This document shows, piece by piece, positions 25,064 to 33,070 of a stretch of 64,000 nt of DNA. How positions within the stretch are numbered: the stretch's first letter is position 1; every line of letters begins with the position of its first letter. Origin of the DNA: Bacteroidales bacterium (GTDB lineage: Bacteria > Bacteroidota > Bacteroidia > Bacteroidales > P3); assembly GCA_017429685.1 (NCBI GenBank), contig JAFROL010000029.1, positions 62,001-126,000 on the forward strand, read 5' to 3'. The notes under the pieces were generated by a model, which saw nothing but the letters and a program-made list of their open reading frames with translations, was not told where the DNA came from and did no database searches. The position numbers and the translations under genes were made by a program.

Positions 25064-26323
25064 ATGAAATTTGAACGAAATAAAACGACAATCAAAGTAA
25101 ACGTAACGTCCGAAATAGGACACCTGAATGCAGTGCTGCTGCACACTCCCGGCCCCGAGATCGAGCGGATGACTCCCGCCAACGCCGCCGAGGCCCTCTA
25201 TAGCGACATCCTCAGCAAAAACATTGTCGACGACGAATACAAATGGTTCCGCGGCGTTTTCGAACGCTGCACTAATGTGTTTTATGTCAGCGATATATTG
25301 GAGCAGCTGCTCGACGATGACGACCTTTGCGCGTCGCTCATCACACAGAGTTGCCGCGCCGAGGGGTGCGAATATCTGATCGACGAGATGCTGATGCAAG
25401 ACGCCAAAACCATCGCCCGTGAACTGATTGAGGGCTTCCCCTACCGTCCGGGCAAAGATCCGGAACGCTACGCCGAACGCCGCTACGTGCTGAGGCCTCT
25501 TTACAACCTGTTTTTCACCCGCGACGCCTCGTCGTCGGTCTACGACCGCGTGCTCGTCAACTCGATGTCGTTCGATGTCCGCAAACGCGAGAACTTGATT
25601 TACAAGGCAATATTCAAGCACTATTTCGGCTGCGAAGTTATGAACGCGCAGGAGTGGAACCCCGACGCCCGCACCGAGGGCGGCGACGTGCAGATAGGCC
25701 GCAGCGACCTGCTATGCATCGGCGAGGGCATCCGCACCAACGCCAAGGGCATCGAGTTCCTGGCACATAAGTTCAGCGACCGCCCCAAATTCAACATCAT
25801 CGCCCAGCAGTTGCCGTACCAGCCCGAATCGTTCATCCACCTCGATATGGTCTACACCTTCCTGGACCGCGACCGCTGTATGATGTACGAGCCTATGCTG
25901 CGCAAAACCAACGAGTTTGCTGGCAAGCGCACCACGCGTATCGAAATCGACAACGGCAAGGTGAAATATCACGACTGCAAGAATATGCTCGAGGCCCTCA
26001 AGCAGGTGGGTATGGATATGGAGCCCGTCTTCTGCGGTGGCGACGACCTCTGGAACCAGCAGCGCGAGCAGTGGCACAGCGGTGCCAACTTCTTCGCCCT
26101 GGCCCCCGGCAAGGTGATAGGCTATCGCCGCAACACCAACACCATCGACGCCCTCGACCGCGCCGGCTTCAGCGTGCTGCGCGCCGAAGACGTCGCCGAA
26201 GGCCGTGTCAGCATCGACGACTACAAGCGCTGTGTGGTCACCTTCGCCGCCAGCGAGCTGCCCCGTGCCGGTGGCGGCGCACGCTGTATGACGATGCCCA
26301 TCAACCGCGACGACCTGGTATAG
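25064..26323 (+). CDS. arcA: Arginine deiminase
   Basis: The 419-residue enzyme converts arginine to citrulline and ammonia. The N-terminal signature is IGHLNAVLLHTPGPEIERMT. Catalytic residues are visible: GGDVQIG, the histidine in FIHLDMVYTFLDRDRC, and C408 in GGGARCMTMP. The frame is open far upstream, but the ATG of MKFERNKTTIKVNVTSEIGH fits family length and lies behind a good promoter. Ornithine carbamoyltransferase and carbamate kinase, which complete the ATP-yielding pathway, are not in the window. The agmatine genes 6 kb away use the same substrate by another route. Confidence 0.94.
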   Translation: MKFERNKTTIKVNVTSEIGHLNAVLLHTPGPEIERMTPANAAEALYSDILSKNIVDDEYKWFRGVFERCTNVFYVSDILEQLLDDDDLCASLITQSCRAEGCEYLIDEMLMQDAKTIARELIEGFPYRPGKDPERYAERRYVLRPLYNLFFTRDASSSVYDRVLVNSMSFDVRKRENLIYKAIFKHYFGCEVMNAQEWNPDARTEGGDVQIGRSDLLCIGEGIRTNAKGIEFLAHKFSDRPKFNIIAQQLPYQPESFIHLDMVYTFLDRDRCMMYEPMLRKTNEFAGKRTTRIEIDNGKVKYHDCKNMLEALKQVGMDMEPVFCGGDDLWNQQREQWHSGANFFALAPGKVIGYRRNTNTIDALDRAGFSVLRAEDVAEGRVSIDDYKRCVVTFAASELPRAGGGARCMTMPINRDDLV

Positions 26324-26326
26324 CCG

Positions 26327-26370
26327 ACTAGTTGAACTAGTGATACTAGTGCTACTAGTACTACTAGAAC
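26327..26370. repeat. ACTAG tandem repeat upstream of the DUF2723 gene
   Basis: Seven ACTAG words, spaced by TTGA, TGAT and TGCT-like triplets or by nothing, fill the 83-bp spacer between arcA and the next start codon. Confidence 0.85.
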
Positions 26371-26406
26371 TCCAGAAACTGCAAATAATCAAAAACTTCT
26401 TAATAA

Positions 26407-29400
26407 ATGGACAAAACACTGAAACAGTATCACTTGATGAACAACGCCATCGGCTGGCTGATTGGCATCATAGCCTGCGTTGTTTACATTATGACCGCCG
26501 AAGCGACGGCCTCGTGGTGGGACTGTGGCGAATACATCGCCACGGCCTACAAGGTCCAGGTCGGACACCCCCCTGGAGCACCGACATTCCAGATCCTGGG
26601 ACGACTTTTCTCGCTCTTCACTGACCCCTATCACGCCGCCTTCGCCGTCAACGTGATGTCGGCCGTGGCCAGCGGTCTGGGCATTATGTTCCTCTTCTGG
26701 ACCATCACCCTGCTGGGCAAGAAACTGCTCAAGCCTGAAGAACTGGCACTCAACAACACCAAGGTTTGGGCCGTCTTCGGTGCCGGCATCGTCGGCTCGC
26801 TGGCCTACACCTTCACCGACACCTATTGGTTCTCGGCCGTCGAAGGCGAGGTCTACGCTATGTCGTCGTTCTTCACCGCAGTGGTGTTCTGGGCTATCCT
26901 GAAATGGGAAGAGCAAAGCGACGACAGCCATTCGCTCAGATGGCTGATTCTCATTAGCTTCCTTGTCGGTATGGCCATCGGAGTCCACCTTCTGAACCTG
27001 CTGACCATCCCGGCCATAGTGTATGTGGTCTATTTCAAGAAATACCCCAAAACAACGCTCAAGGGCTTCATTGTCAGTGGCGTCATATCGCTCGTCATCC
27101 TGGCTGTAGTGCTGTGGGGTGTCATCCCGGGCATCGTCAACCTGTCGTGCGACTTTGATGTCTTCTTTGTCAATAAGTTGCATCTCGGTTTCAACACCGG
27201 TACGGTGGTGTTCTTCCTGCTTGTGGCGCTGTTCATCGTGTGGGGCGTGTGGAACAACTCGCACTTCAAGCGTCCGGGCAAGACGGTCAATATCATCGTT
27301 TTGACGCTGATTTTCGCCCTGATGTTCTTTGCCAAGATTGGTGCCGGCTCGTTCTCGTTCGGATACTTCCTGGTGCTTGTTGCTCTGGGTGTTGCATCGT
27401 GGTTCATCGTCAAGGGCAAGAACCGCCAGGTGACCAACGCCGCACTGATGAGCCTGCTGATGCTGGTGGTCGGCTATTCGACCTTCTTCATCCTCGTCAT
27501 CCGCGCCAACACCAACACGCCGCTCAATGAGAACGCCCCCAAGGATGCCGTCGCTATGCGCGCCTATCTGGGCCGCGAACAGTACGGCCAGACGCCCCTG
27601 CTGACAGGTCCCTACTATACCGCCGGCAACCCCAACGGCTCGGAGAACGACTATGCCAAGTACGTCCGCACCACCGACAGCGAGGGTCGCGACTACTACA
27701 AGGTGGCATCGTATGCACAAAAATACAAGTATGCCGAGGACCACACGGGTTTCTTCCCGCGTATGTACAGCAATGACAACAGCCGTCAGCATCCGCTCTA
27801 CTACCGCTTCTGGGCCGGTGAGCCGCCGGTAGGCGAGAAGCCAACTTTCGCGCAGAATATGACCTTCTTCCACCGCTATCAGATGGGTTGGATGTACTGG
27901 CGCTACTTTATGTGGAACTTTGCTGGTCGCCAGAACGACATCCAGGGTCATCATTTCGATGCTAACCAGGGTATGCAGAACACTATGTATCCGACGGTCA
28001 ACTACACCGACGGCAACTGGATTTCGGGCATCGACTATGTCGACGAGCACCGCCTGGGTCCGCAGGACAACCTGCCCGACGCATTGGCCAACAACAAGGC
28101 CCGCAACAAGTACTATATGCTGCCCTTGCTGCTGGGTATGCTGGGTCTGATCTACCATTGCATCAAGAACCGCAAGGATGCCTTTGTGGTCTTCCTGATG
28201 TTCTTTATGACGGGTCTGGCCATCGCCATCTACCTGAATATGCCGCCGCGCCAGCCGCGCGAGCGTGACTATGCCTTCGTCGGCTCGTTCTATTTCTTCT
28301 CGGTGTGGATCGGCCTGGGCGTCTATGCCCTCTACGACTGGCTGACCACCAAGTTCGAGAAGAAGGAGCGCAACAGATACCTCATCGCAGGTGCCGTGTG
28401 CGCCGTGCTGGGCTTCTTATTCAATGGCGCCGCCTTCATACTGACGTTGATTGGCGTTGTGCTGCTGATCGTCGGTCTGGTGCGTCTGCCCAAAGCCGTG
28501 GCTCTGCCTGTGGCCTTTGTGCTTTCGATGTCGGTGCCTGTCATTCTGTGTGCCGAAAACTGGGACGACCACGACCGCTCGCAGAAGACCGCCGCACGCG
28601 ACTTTGCCAAGAACTACCTCGGTCTGGCCGACAAGAACGGCGTCGTAATCACCTTCGGCGACAACGACACTTTCCCGCTTTGGTACATCCAGGAGGTGGA
28701 AGGCTGGCGCACCGACGTGCGTATCTATAACTATACGCTGTCGGGTATGCACTGGTATATCGACCAGCTTTACAACAAGCTCTACGAGTCCGACCCGCTG
28801 CCGTTCACTTTCCCACGCGATATGTATGGCCTTGGTCACGAAATCTTTGTCTACAATCCCGACGGCCCGCGTATGGAAGTCACCGACGCACTGCAGATGG
28901 TTGTCGACAACCGCAAGACTTATGTCCGCTCGGAGCGTGGCGACAGTGTCGTGTACCTGCCAACCAACAAGTTCAAGATTACTCTCGACAAACCCAAGCT
29001 GATTGCCAACGGTGTCATCACTGCTGCCCAGGCCGACACGATTCCTGATATCATCGCCTTCGATGTCAATATCCCACGCCGCGGATACCTGATGCGCAAC
29101 GAGATGGCAATGCTCGACTTCCTTGGAACCAACAAGTTCGAACGTAATGTGAGCATTATGAATGTCAGCTATATTCGCGATGTGTTCCCGGTTGTCGACA
29201 ACTACAGCATCGACGACGGTATGCTGTCGCTGCTGGTGCCCTATCCCGTTGTCGACGGACGCTATCGCTATACGGACCGCACTGCCGACTACCTGCTGAA
29301 GGGTATCAAGAATGATGACGGTACCTATACGCCGCTGCAGTGGGGCAACCTGAACCGCGACATCTACATCGACCCCATCAGCAAGAATATGGGCGATGTG

Positions 29401-29901
29401 CAGCGCCAGACCTTCGTGCTGCTTTCCAACCAGCTGCTTATGGAAGGCGACACTGCCGGTGCCCGCCAGGCATTGGCAATCCGTGAGGAGGCTTTCCCGA
29501 CCTCCAACTTCCCCAACGACCGTTTTGCACTTATGATGGTCTATGCTTACAGCCACGTCGGCGACCAGGTCGAGGCCTTCAAGATTCTGTGCGACGTGTT
29601 CGACTACTACAACCAGCAGCTTACCTATGCCAAGCAGTTTCCGACGGACAAGGCCTATGGTGTTGAACGTCAGATTGCCGACGCTTCGTACTTCCTTTAT
29701 CAGGTGGTGTCGATGCGTAACTACGGCCTGATGCGCAATCCCTTCGACAACCGTCCCGAGGTAGCCCTGACTGAAGCCGGTGCCAAGGCTTTTGCCGCTG
29801 CCGATCCCAAGAATGCAGAGCGCCTTAAGGCTATTGACGACTTCGCCAAAAGCGCAGTCTATCAGAACGAGGTGCTTCCGATGGTCAACAATATGCGATA
29901 A
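26407..29901 (+). CDS. DUF2723 polytopic membrane protein, probable GT-C glycosyltransferase
   Basis: A 1164-residue protein. The N-terminal half has the DUF2723 signature TASWWDCGEYIATAYKVQVG followed by HPPGAPTFQILGR at about 34-66, with the acidic residue and HPPG loop typical of GT-C enzymes, and about 12-14 transmembrane helices up to residue 720. The C-terminal half is extracytoplasmic (ENWDDHDRSQKTAARDFAKN, ITFGDNDTFPLWYIQEVEGW) and ends in TPR-like helices (about 1000-1160). Family relatives in Bacteroidota are thought to be protein O-mannosyltransferase-like, but activity here is inferred. It ends at a strong terminator. Confidence 0.9.
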   Translation: MDKTLKQYHLMNNAIGWLIGIIACVVYIMTAEATASWWDCGEYIATAYKVQVGHPPGAPTFQILGRLFSLFTDPYHAAFAVNVMSAVASGLGIMFLFWTITLLGKKLLKPEELALNNTKVWAVFGAGIVGSLAYTFTDTYWFSAVEGEVYAMSSFFTAVVFWAILKWEEQSDDSHSLRWLILISFLVGMAIGVHLLNLLTIPAIVYVVYFKKYPKTTLKGFIVSGVISLVILAVVLWGVIPGIVNLSCDFDVFFVNKLHLGFNTGTVVFFLLVALFIVWGVWNNSHFKRPGKTVNIIVLTLIFALMFFAKIGAGSFSFGYFLVLVALGVASWFIVKGKNRQVTNAALMSLLMLVVGYSTFFILVIRANTNTPLNENAPKDAVAMRAYLGREQYGQTPLLTGPYYTAGNPNGSENDYAKYVRTTDSEGRDYYKVASYAQKYKYAEDHTGFFPRMYSNDNSRQHPLYYRFWAGEPPVGEKPTFAQNMTFFHRYQMGWMYWRYFMWNFAGRQNDIQGHHFDANQGMQNTMYPTVNYTDGNWISGIDYVDEHRLGPQDNLPDALANNKARNKYYMLPLLLGMLGLIYHCIKNRKDAFVVFLMFFMTGLAIAIYLNMPPRQPRERDYAFVGSFYFFSVWIGLGVYALYDWLTTKFEKKERNRYLIAGAVCAVLGFLFNGAAFILTLIGVVLLIVGLVRLPKAVALPVAFVLSMSVPVILCAENWDDHDRSQKTAARDFAKNYLGLADKNGVVITFGDNDTFPLWYIQEVEGWRTDVRIYNYTLSGMHWYIDQLYNKLYESDPLPFTFPRDMYGLGHEIFVYNPDGPRMEVTDALQMVVDNRKTYVRSERGDSVVYLPTNKFKITLDKPKLIANGVITAAQADTIPDIIAFDVNIPRRGYLMRNEMAMLDFLGTNKFERNVSIMNVSYIRDVFPVVDNYSIDDGMLSLLVPYPVVDGRYRYTDRTADYLLKGIKNDDGTYTPLQWGNLNRDIYIDPISKNMGDVQRQTFVLLSNQLLMEGDTAGARQALAIREEAFPTSNFPNDRFALMMVYAYSHVGDQVEAFKILCDVFDYYNQQLTYAKQFPTDKAYGVERQIADASYFLYQVVSMRNYGLMRNPFDNRPEVALTEAGAKAFAAADPKNAERLKAIDDFAKSAVYQNEVLPMVNNMR

Positions 29902-29927
29902 TTGCATAGAGAATGACCATTTCAATA

Positions 29928-29962
29928 AGCGAGGCTCCAATCGGAGCCTCGCTATTTTTTTT
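29928..29962 (+). terminator. Intrinsic terminator after the DUF2723 gene
   Basis: AGCGAGGCTCC (29928-29938), loop AATC, GGAGCCTCGCT (29943-29953), then A and eight T. A perfect 11-bp stem, 27 nt after the stop codon. Confidence 0.92.
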
Positions 29963-30002
29963 GTCTGTTGGCAACTTTAGTGAAAAAAACATAGTAATCA
30001 GA

Positions 30003-30032
30003 CTTGTAGTTGATATTTTTTTTGTAATTTTG
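30003..30032 (+). promoter_or_regulatory. Promoter for the small basic protein
   Basis: CTTG (30003-30006), 18 nt, TAATTTTG (30025-30032), 22 nt before the start codon. Confidence 0.65.
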
Positions 30033-30054
30033 CAAAAAAATTAAACGTCAGGAA

Positions 30055-30306
30055 ATGAAGAAAAAAAAGCCTGCCAAGAAGGCTAAGAAAATTGTCGTGA
30101 CATTGTCGCATACTGATTATGAGAAACTTTGTGCCTATGCCAAGTCGCAAGGCGCTTCGCGTCCGCTCATAGCCAAAAGGCTCATAAAAGCACAGCTTGC
30201 GACGTTGGCAATCGAGAAACAGCAGCGCCTGTCGAAAAACCAGTTGGGACTTTTCGACTCGATGCAGCTCGACATTTTCAATGGCACATCAAAAACAGAG
30301 GATTAG
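30055..30306 (+). CDS. Small basic protein, function unknown
   Basis: A protein of 83 residues. The N-terminus is a poly-lysine tract (MKKKKPAKKAKK), followed by a helix-turn-like segment (LSHTDYEKLCAYAKSQGASR) resembling a ribbon-helix-helix or nucleic-acid binding motif, and a C-terminal tail QLGLFDSMQLDIFNG. It has its own promoter and lies between a terminator and the atpB promoter, so it is monocistronic. Composition suggests nucleic-acid binding; the family is not certain. GGAAATG gives a modest ribosome-binding context. Confidence 0.75.
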   Translation: MKKKKPAKKAKKIVVTLSHTDYEKLCAYAKSQGASRPLIAKRLIKAQLATLAIEKQQRLSKNQLGLFDSMQLDIFNGTSKTED

Positions 30307-30451
30307 CTCTATTGTTTCAAGGCCACAGGAGTGAAATGTTTTAGCTTGCTGCGTTAAGTTATGTTCAAAATCTAAAACAGCTGATTTTGTGCGAGAAATA
30401 AACTTTAAATCATAAACTTTAAGCCTTGAACAGAAATTGGTCTTTTTTTTC

Positions 30452-30483
30452 TTTCGCGGAATAAATTTTTTTATGTAACTTTG
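30452..30483 (+). promoter_or_regulatory. Promoter for atpB
   Basis: TTTC at about 30452-30455, 20 nt, TAACTTTG at 30476-30483, 43 nt before the chosen start codon. The 220-bp spacer holds nothing else I recognise. Confidence 0.65.
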
Positions 30484-30526
30484 CTTGCTTATTGAATTAA
30501 ATATAAAAATATCAAATGCTCTTGTA

Positions 30527-31687
30527 ATGAGAAGATTAAATATATTTTTCGTCATTTTGCCTTTGTTGGCTTTTGTCTTTACCGGCTGTTCGAAAGCCGA
30601 AGAACAGCAAATCGATTCGGGTTCGATAATCATCGGGCACGTCACCGACTCGCATTCGTGGCACCTTTTTGACTACTTTTCGAAGGACGGCAAGGAGCAC
30701 AGCGTCGCTGTCAACCTGCCGATTATCCTTATCGACGACGGCCATCTTGAGGTCTTTTCGTCCAAACGGTTCCATCACGGACACGCTGTCTATCAGGGCA
30801 AAAAGCACACTTATGCCCTCGTTGGCGGCGGTTTGACCAAAGAAGAGGTCGTGTGCGTCGAAGGCCCAATGCAGGGCTGCGAAGTGGCGGCTGATGCCTT
30901 TGTCGATGGTGAAGGCAATGTGTATGATTTTGTTAAGGACGCCGAAGGCAACGTTGTGAAGCCTGTCGATATATCCATCACCAAGACGGCGGCGGCTATC
31001 ATTATCTCTGTTACGCTGCTGATTGTCATTATTCTGGCTTCGGCCAAGAAGTACAAGGTGCGTGGCAGCGCTGCGCCCCACGGTATGCAGTCGCTCATCG
31101 AGCTGCTGGTGCTGCACGTGCGCGACGGCATCGTCGAGCCTATTCTGGGCCACAACACGCGCCGCTTCCTGCCTTACCTGCTGACGCTCTTTTTCTTCAT
31201 TTTCTTCTGCAACATCCTGGGACTGATACCCATCTTCCCGGCCGGTGCCAACATCACGGGCAACATCGCCGTGACGGCTATTTTGGCACTTATAACCTTC
31301 TTTATCACCAACTTCAACGGCAACAAGCATTATTGGAAAGACATCTTCTGGACTCCCGGCGTTCCGTCGTGGCTCAAGATTTTCCCACTGATGCCCATTG
31401 TGGAGCTGGTGGGTGTCTTCACCAAGCCTATCGTGCTGATGATCCGACTTTTTGCCAATATGACCGCTGGCCACATCGTTATTCTTGGCTTTGTGGTTAT
31501 CATCTTCATTCTCAGCAACTCGCTGGGTATGGCCGTGGGCGGTGCCGTGTCGGTTGTTTCGGTTATCTTTGCCGTCTTCATCAGCCTTCTGGAATGCCTT
31601 GTTGCTTATATCCAGGCATTTGTCTTCACGATGCTTTCGGCCCTCTATATCAGTATGGCAGTGGAAGAACCAGCTGAAAGTGAATAG
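30527..31687 (+). CDS. atpB: F0F1 ATP synthase subunit a with N-terminal extracytoplasmic extension
   Basis: A 386-residue proton-channel subunit. The C-terminal half carries the family features: EPILGHNTRRFLPYLLTLFF, the essential arginine R307 in MIRLFANMTAGH, and the last helices LLECLVAYIQAFVFTMLSAL. As in other Bacteroidota there is an N-terminal extension of about 155 residues with a signal-like leader ending FTGC and a soluble domain. The ATG at 30527 (MRRLNIFF) was chosen as the beginning of that leader. No other ATP synthase subunit is adjacent; pgk follows. The stop codon lies on the left edge of a spacer repeat. Confidence 0.93.
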   Translation: MRRLNIFFVILPLLAFVFTGCSKAEEQQIDSGSIIIGHVTDSHSWHLFDYFSKDGKEHSVAVNLPIILIDDGHLEVFSSKRFHHGHAVYQGKKHTYALVGGGLTKEEVVCVEGPMQGCEVAADAFVDGEGNVYDFVKDAEGNVVKPVDISITKTAAAIIISVTLLIVIILASAKKYKVRGSAAPHGMQSLIELLVLHVRDGIVEPILGHNTRRFLPYLLTLFFFIFFCNILGLIPIFPAGANITGNIAVTAILALITFFITNFNGNKHYWKDIFWTPGVPSWLKIFPLMPIVELVGVFTKPIVLMIRLFANMTAGHIVILGFVVIIFILSNSLGMAVGGAVSVVSVIFAVFISLLECLVAYIQAFVFTMLSALYISMAVEEPAESE

Positions 31688-31740
31688 TGACACGAACGCG
31701 CTCGTATCACAGGTCACTCATCACAGGTCACTTATCACTT
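31685..31740. repeat. Modular spacer repeat between atpB and pgk
   Basis: Starts with TAGTGAC, which contains the atpB stop. The core ACGAACGCGCTCGT (31692-31705) is followed by inverted words ATCACAGGTCACTC and ATCACAGGTCACTT. Confidence 0.85.
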
Positions 31741-31784
31741 TTAAAAATAAAATGCGAATATAAACCCATTAAATCCTCAAAATA

Positions 31785-32981
31785 ATGAAATCAATAAAGG
31801 ACGTAAATTTCAAAGGCCGCAAGGTCCTTCTGCGCGTCGACTTCAATGTGCCGGTCGACGACAATAAGAATATAACCGACGACACGCGTATGCGCGAGTC
31901 GATGCCCACTATCAACAAACTGCTTGCCGACGGCGCCGCCATCATCATTATGGCCCACTTCGGTCGCCCCAAGAAGGGTGGCTTTGAGCCCGAACTGACG
32001 CTGCAGCCTGTGGCTAAGCACCTTGAGGAACTGACCGGCCGCCCCGTGAAGTTCACCCAGGCCCTGCTGGGCAGTGGCGAACCCGAAGCTATGGCTGCCG
32101 GCCTGAAGGACGGCGAAATCCTCCTGCTAGAGAACATCCGCTTCTATCCTGGCGAGACCAAGGGTGATGTGGCTCTGGCTGAACAGCTTTCGAAGCTGGG
32201 TGACTGCTACATCAACGACGCCTTCGGTGCCGCCCACCGCGAGCATTCGTCGACGGCTGTCATCGCCAAGTTCTTCCCCAACGATAAATACTTCGGCTTC
32301 CTGATGGAGAACGAGGTCCGCAACCTAGAGAAGCTGATGCAGAATCCGCCGCGTCCCTTCACCGCCATCATCGGTGGCTCGAAGGTCAGCAGCAAGATCG
32401 GCATCCTCGAGAACCTGCTCGACAAGGTCGACAATATGATTATCATCGGCGGTATGCGCTACACCTTCACCAAGTCGCTCGGCGGCAAGATCGGCAACTC
32501 GATCTGCGAGGACGACAAGCTCGACTTGGCACGCGAACTGATGCGCCGTATGGACGAGAAGGGCGTGAAGTACTATCTGCCCGTCGACAGCGTCATTGGC
32601 GACAAGTTCGGCAACGATGCCAACACGCAGATTGTCCCCAGCGGCGAGGTTCCCGACGGCTGGGAGAGTATGGACTGCGGCCCCGAGAGCTGCAAGGCCA
32701 TCCGCGACATCATTATGCAGAGCAAGACCATCCTCTGGAACGGTCCTGCCGGCGTCTTCGAGCTTGAGACTTTTGCCAAGGGCACCAACCACATCGCCCA
32801 GAGCGTCGCCGACGCCTGCAAGCAGGGCTGCTTCGCTGCCGTGGGCGGTGGCGACTCGGTGGCTGCCGTCAAGCAGATGCACCTCGCCGACCAGATGAGC
32901 TACGTCTCCACCGGTGGTGGCGCAATGCTCGAATACCTCGAAGGCAAAGTCCTCCCCGGCATCAAAGCCATCCAGGACTGA
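31785..32981 (+). CDS. pgk: Phosphoglycerate kinase
   Basis: The 398-residue glycolytic enzyme transfers phosphate from 1,3-bisphosphoglycerate to ADP. Clear motifs are VLLRVDFNVPVDD near the N-terminus, the substrate region HFGRPKKGG, LLENIRFYPGE, AIIGGSKVSSKIGILENLLD, and the C-terminal nucleotide site FAAVGGGDSVAAV with YVSTGGGAMLEYLEGKVLPG. Length is normal. It is preceded by the spacer repeat and followed by a terminator. Confidence 0.97.
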   Translation: MKSIKDVNFKGRKVLLRVDFNVPVDDNKNITDDTRMRESMPTINKLLADGAAIIIMAHFGRPKKGGFEPELTLQPVAKHLEELTGRPVKFTQALLGSGEPEAMAAGLKDGEILLLENIRFYPGETKGDVALAEQLSKLGDCYINDAFGAAHREHSSTAVIAKFFPNDKYFGFLMENEVRNLEKLMQNPPRPFTAIIGGSKVSSKIGILENLLDKVDNMIIIGGMRYTFTKSLGGKIGNSICEDDKLDLARELMRRMDEKGVKYYLPVDSVIGDKFGNDANTQIVPSGEVPDGWESMDCGPESCKAIRDIIMQSKTILWNGPAGVFELETFAKGTNHIAQSVADACKQGCFAAVGGGDSVAAVKQMHLADQMSYVSTGGGAMLEYLEGKVLPGIKAIQD

Positions 32982-33002
32982 TCCTTGTTTTGTAAAACAG
33001 TA

Positions 33003-33059
33003 AAAAGAGGTGTCGCGACTGTTAAACACTAACTGTCGGCACCTCTTTTCCCCTTTTTT
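33003..33059 (+). terminator. Intrinsic terminator after pgk
   Basis: AAAAGAGGTG (33003-33012) pairs with CACCTCTTTT (33040-33049), with an inner CGAC/GTCG pairing, followed by CCCC and six T. Confidence 0.8.
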
Positions 33060-33070
33060 AACCAATAATT

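Noticed and set aside
24865..25182. Minus-strand small gene upstream of arcA
   Set aside because: It is rich in improbable residues, crosses the arcA promoter and start, and has no support.
26389..29940. Two long minus-strand frames opposite the DUF2723 gene
   Set aside because: Shadows caused by codon bias; the plus-strand protein has family motifs and a promoter-terminator context.
30289..30645. Minus-strand frame over the atpB promoter
   Set aside because: Overlaps a consensus promoter and the atpB leader; low-complexity translation.
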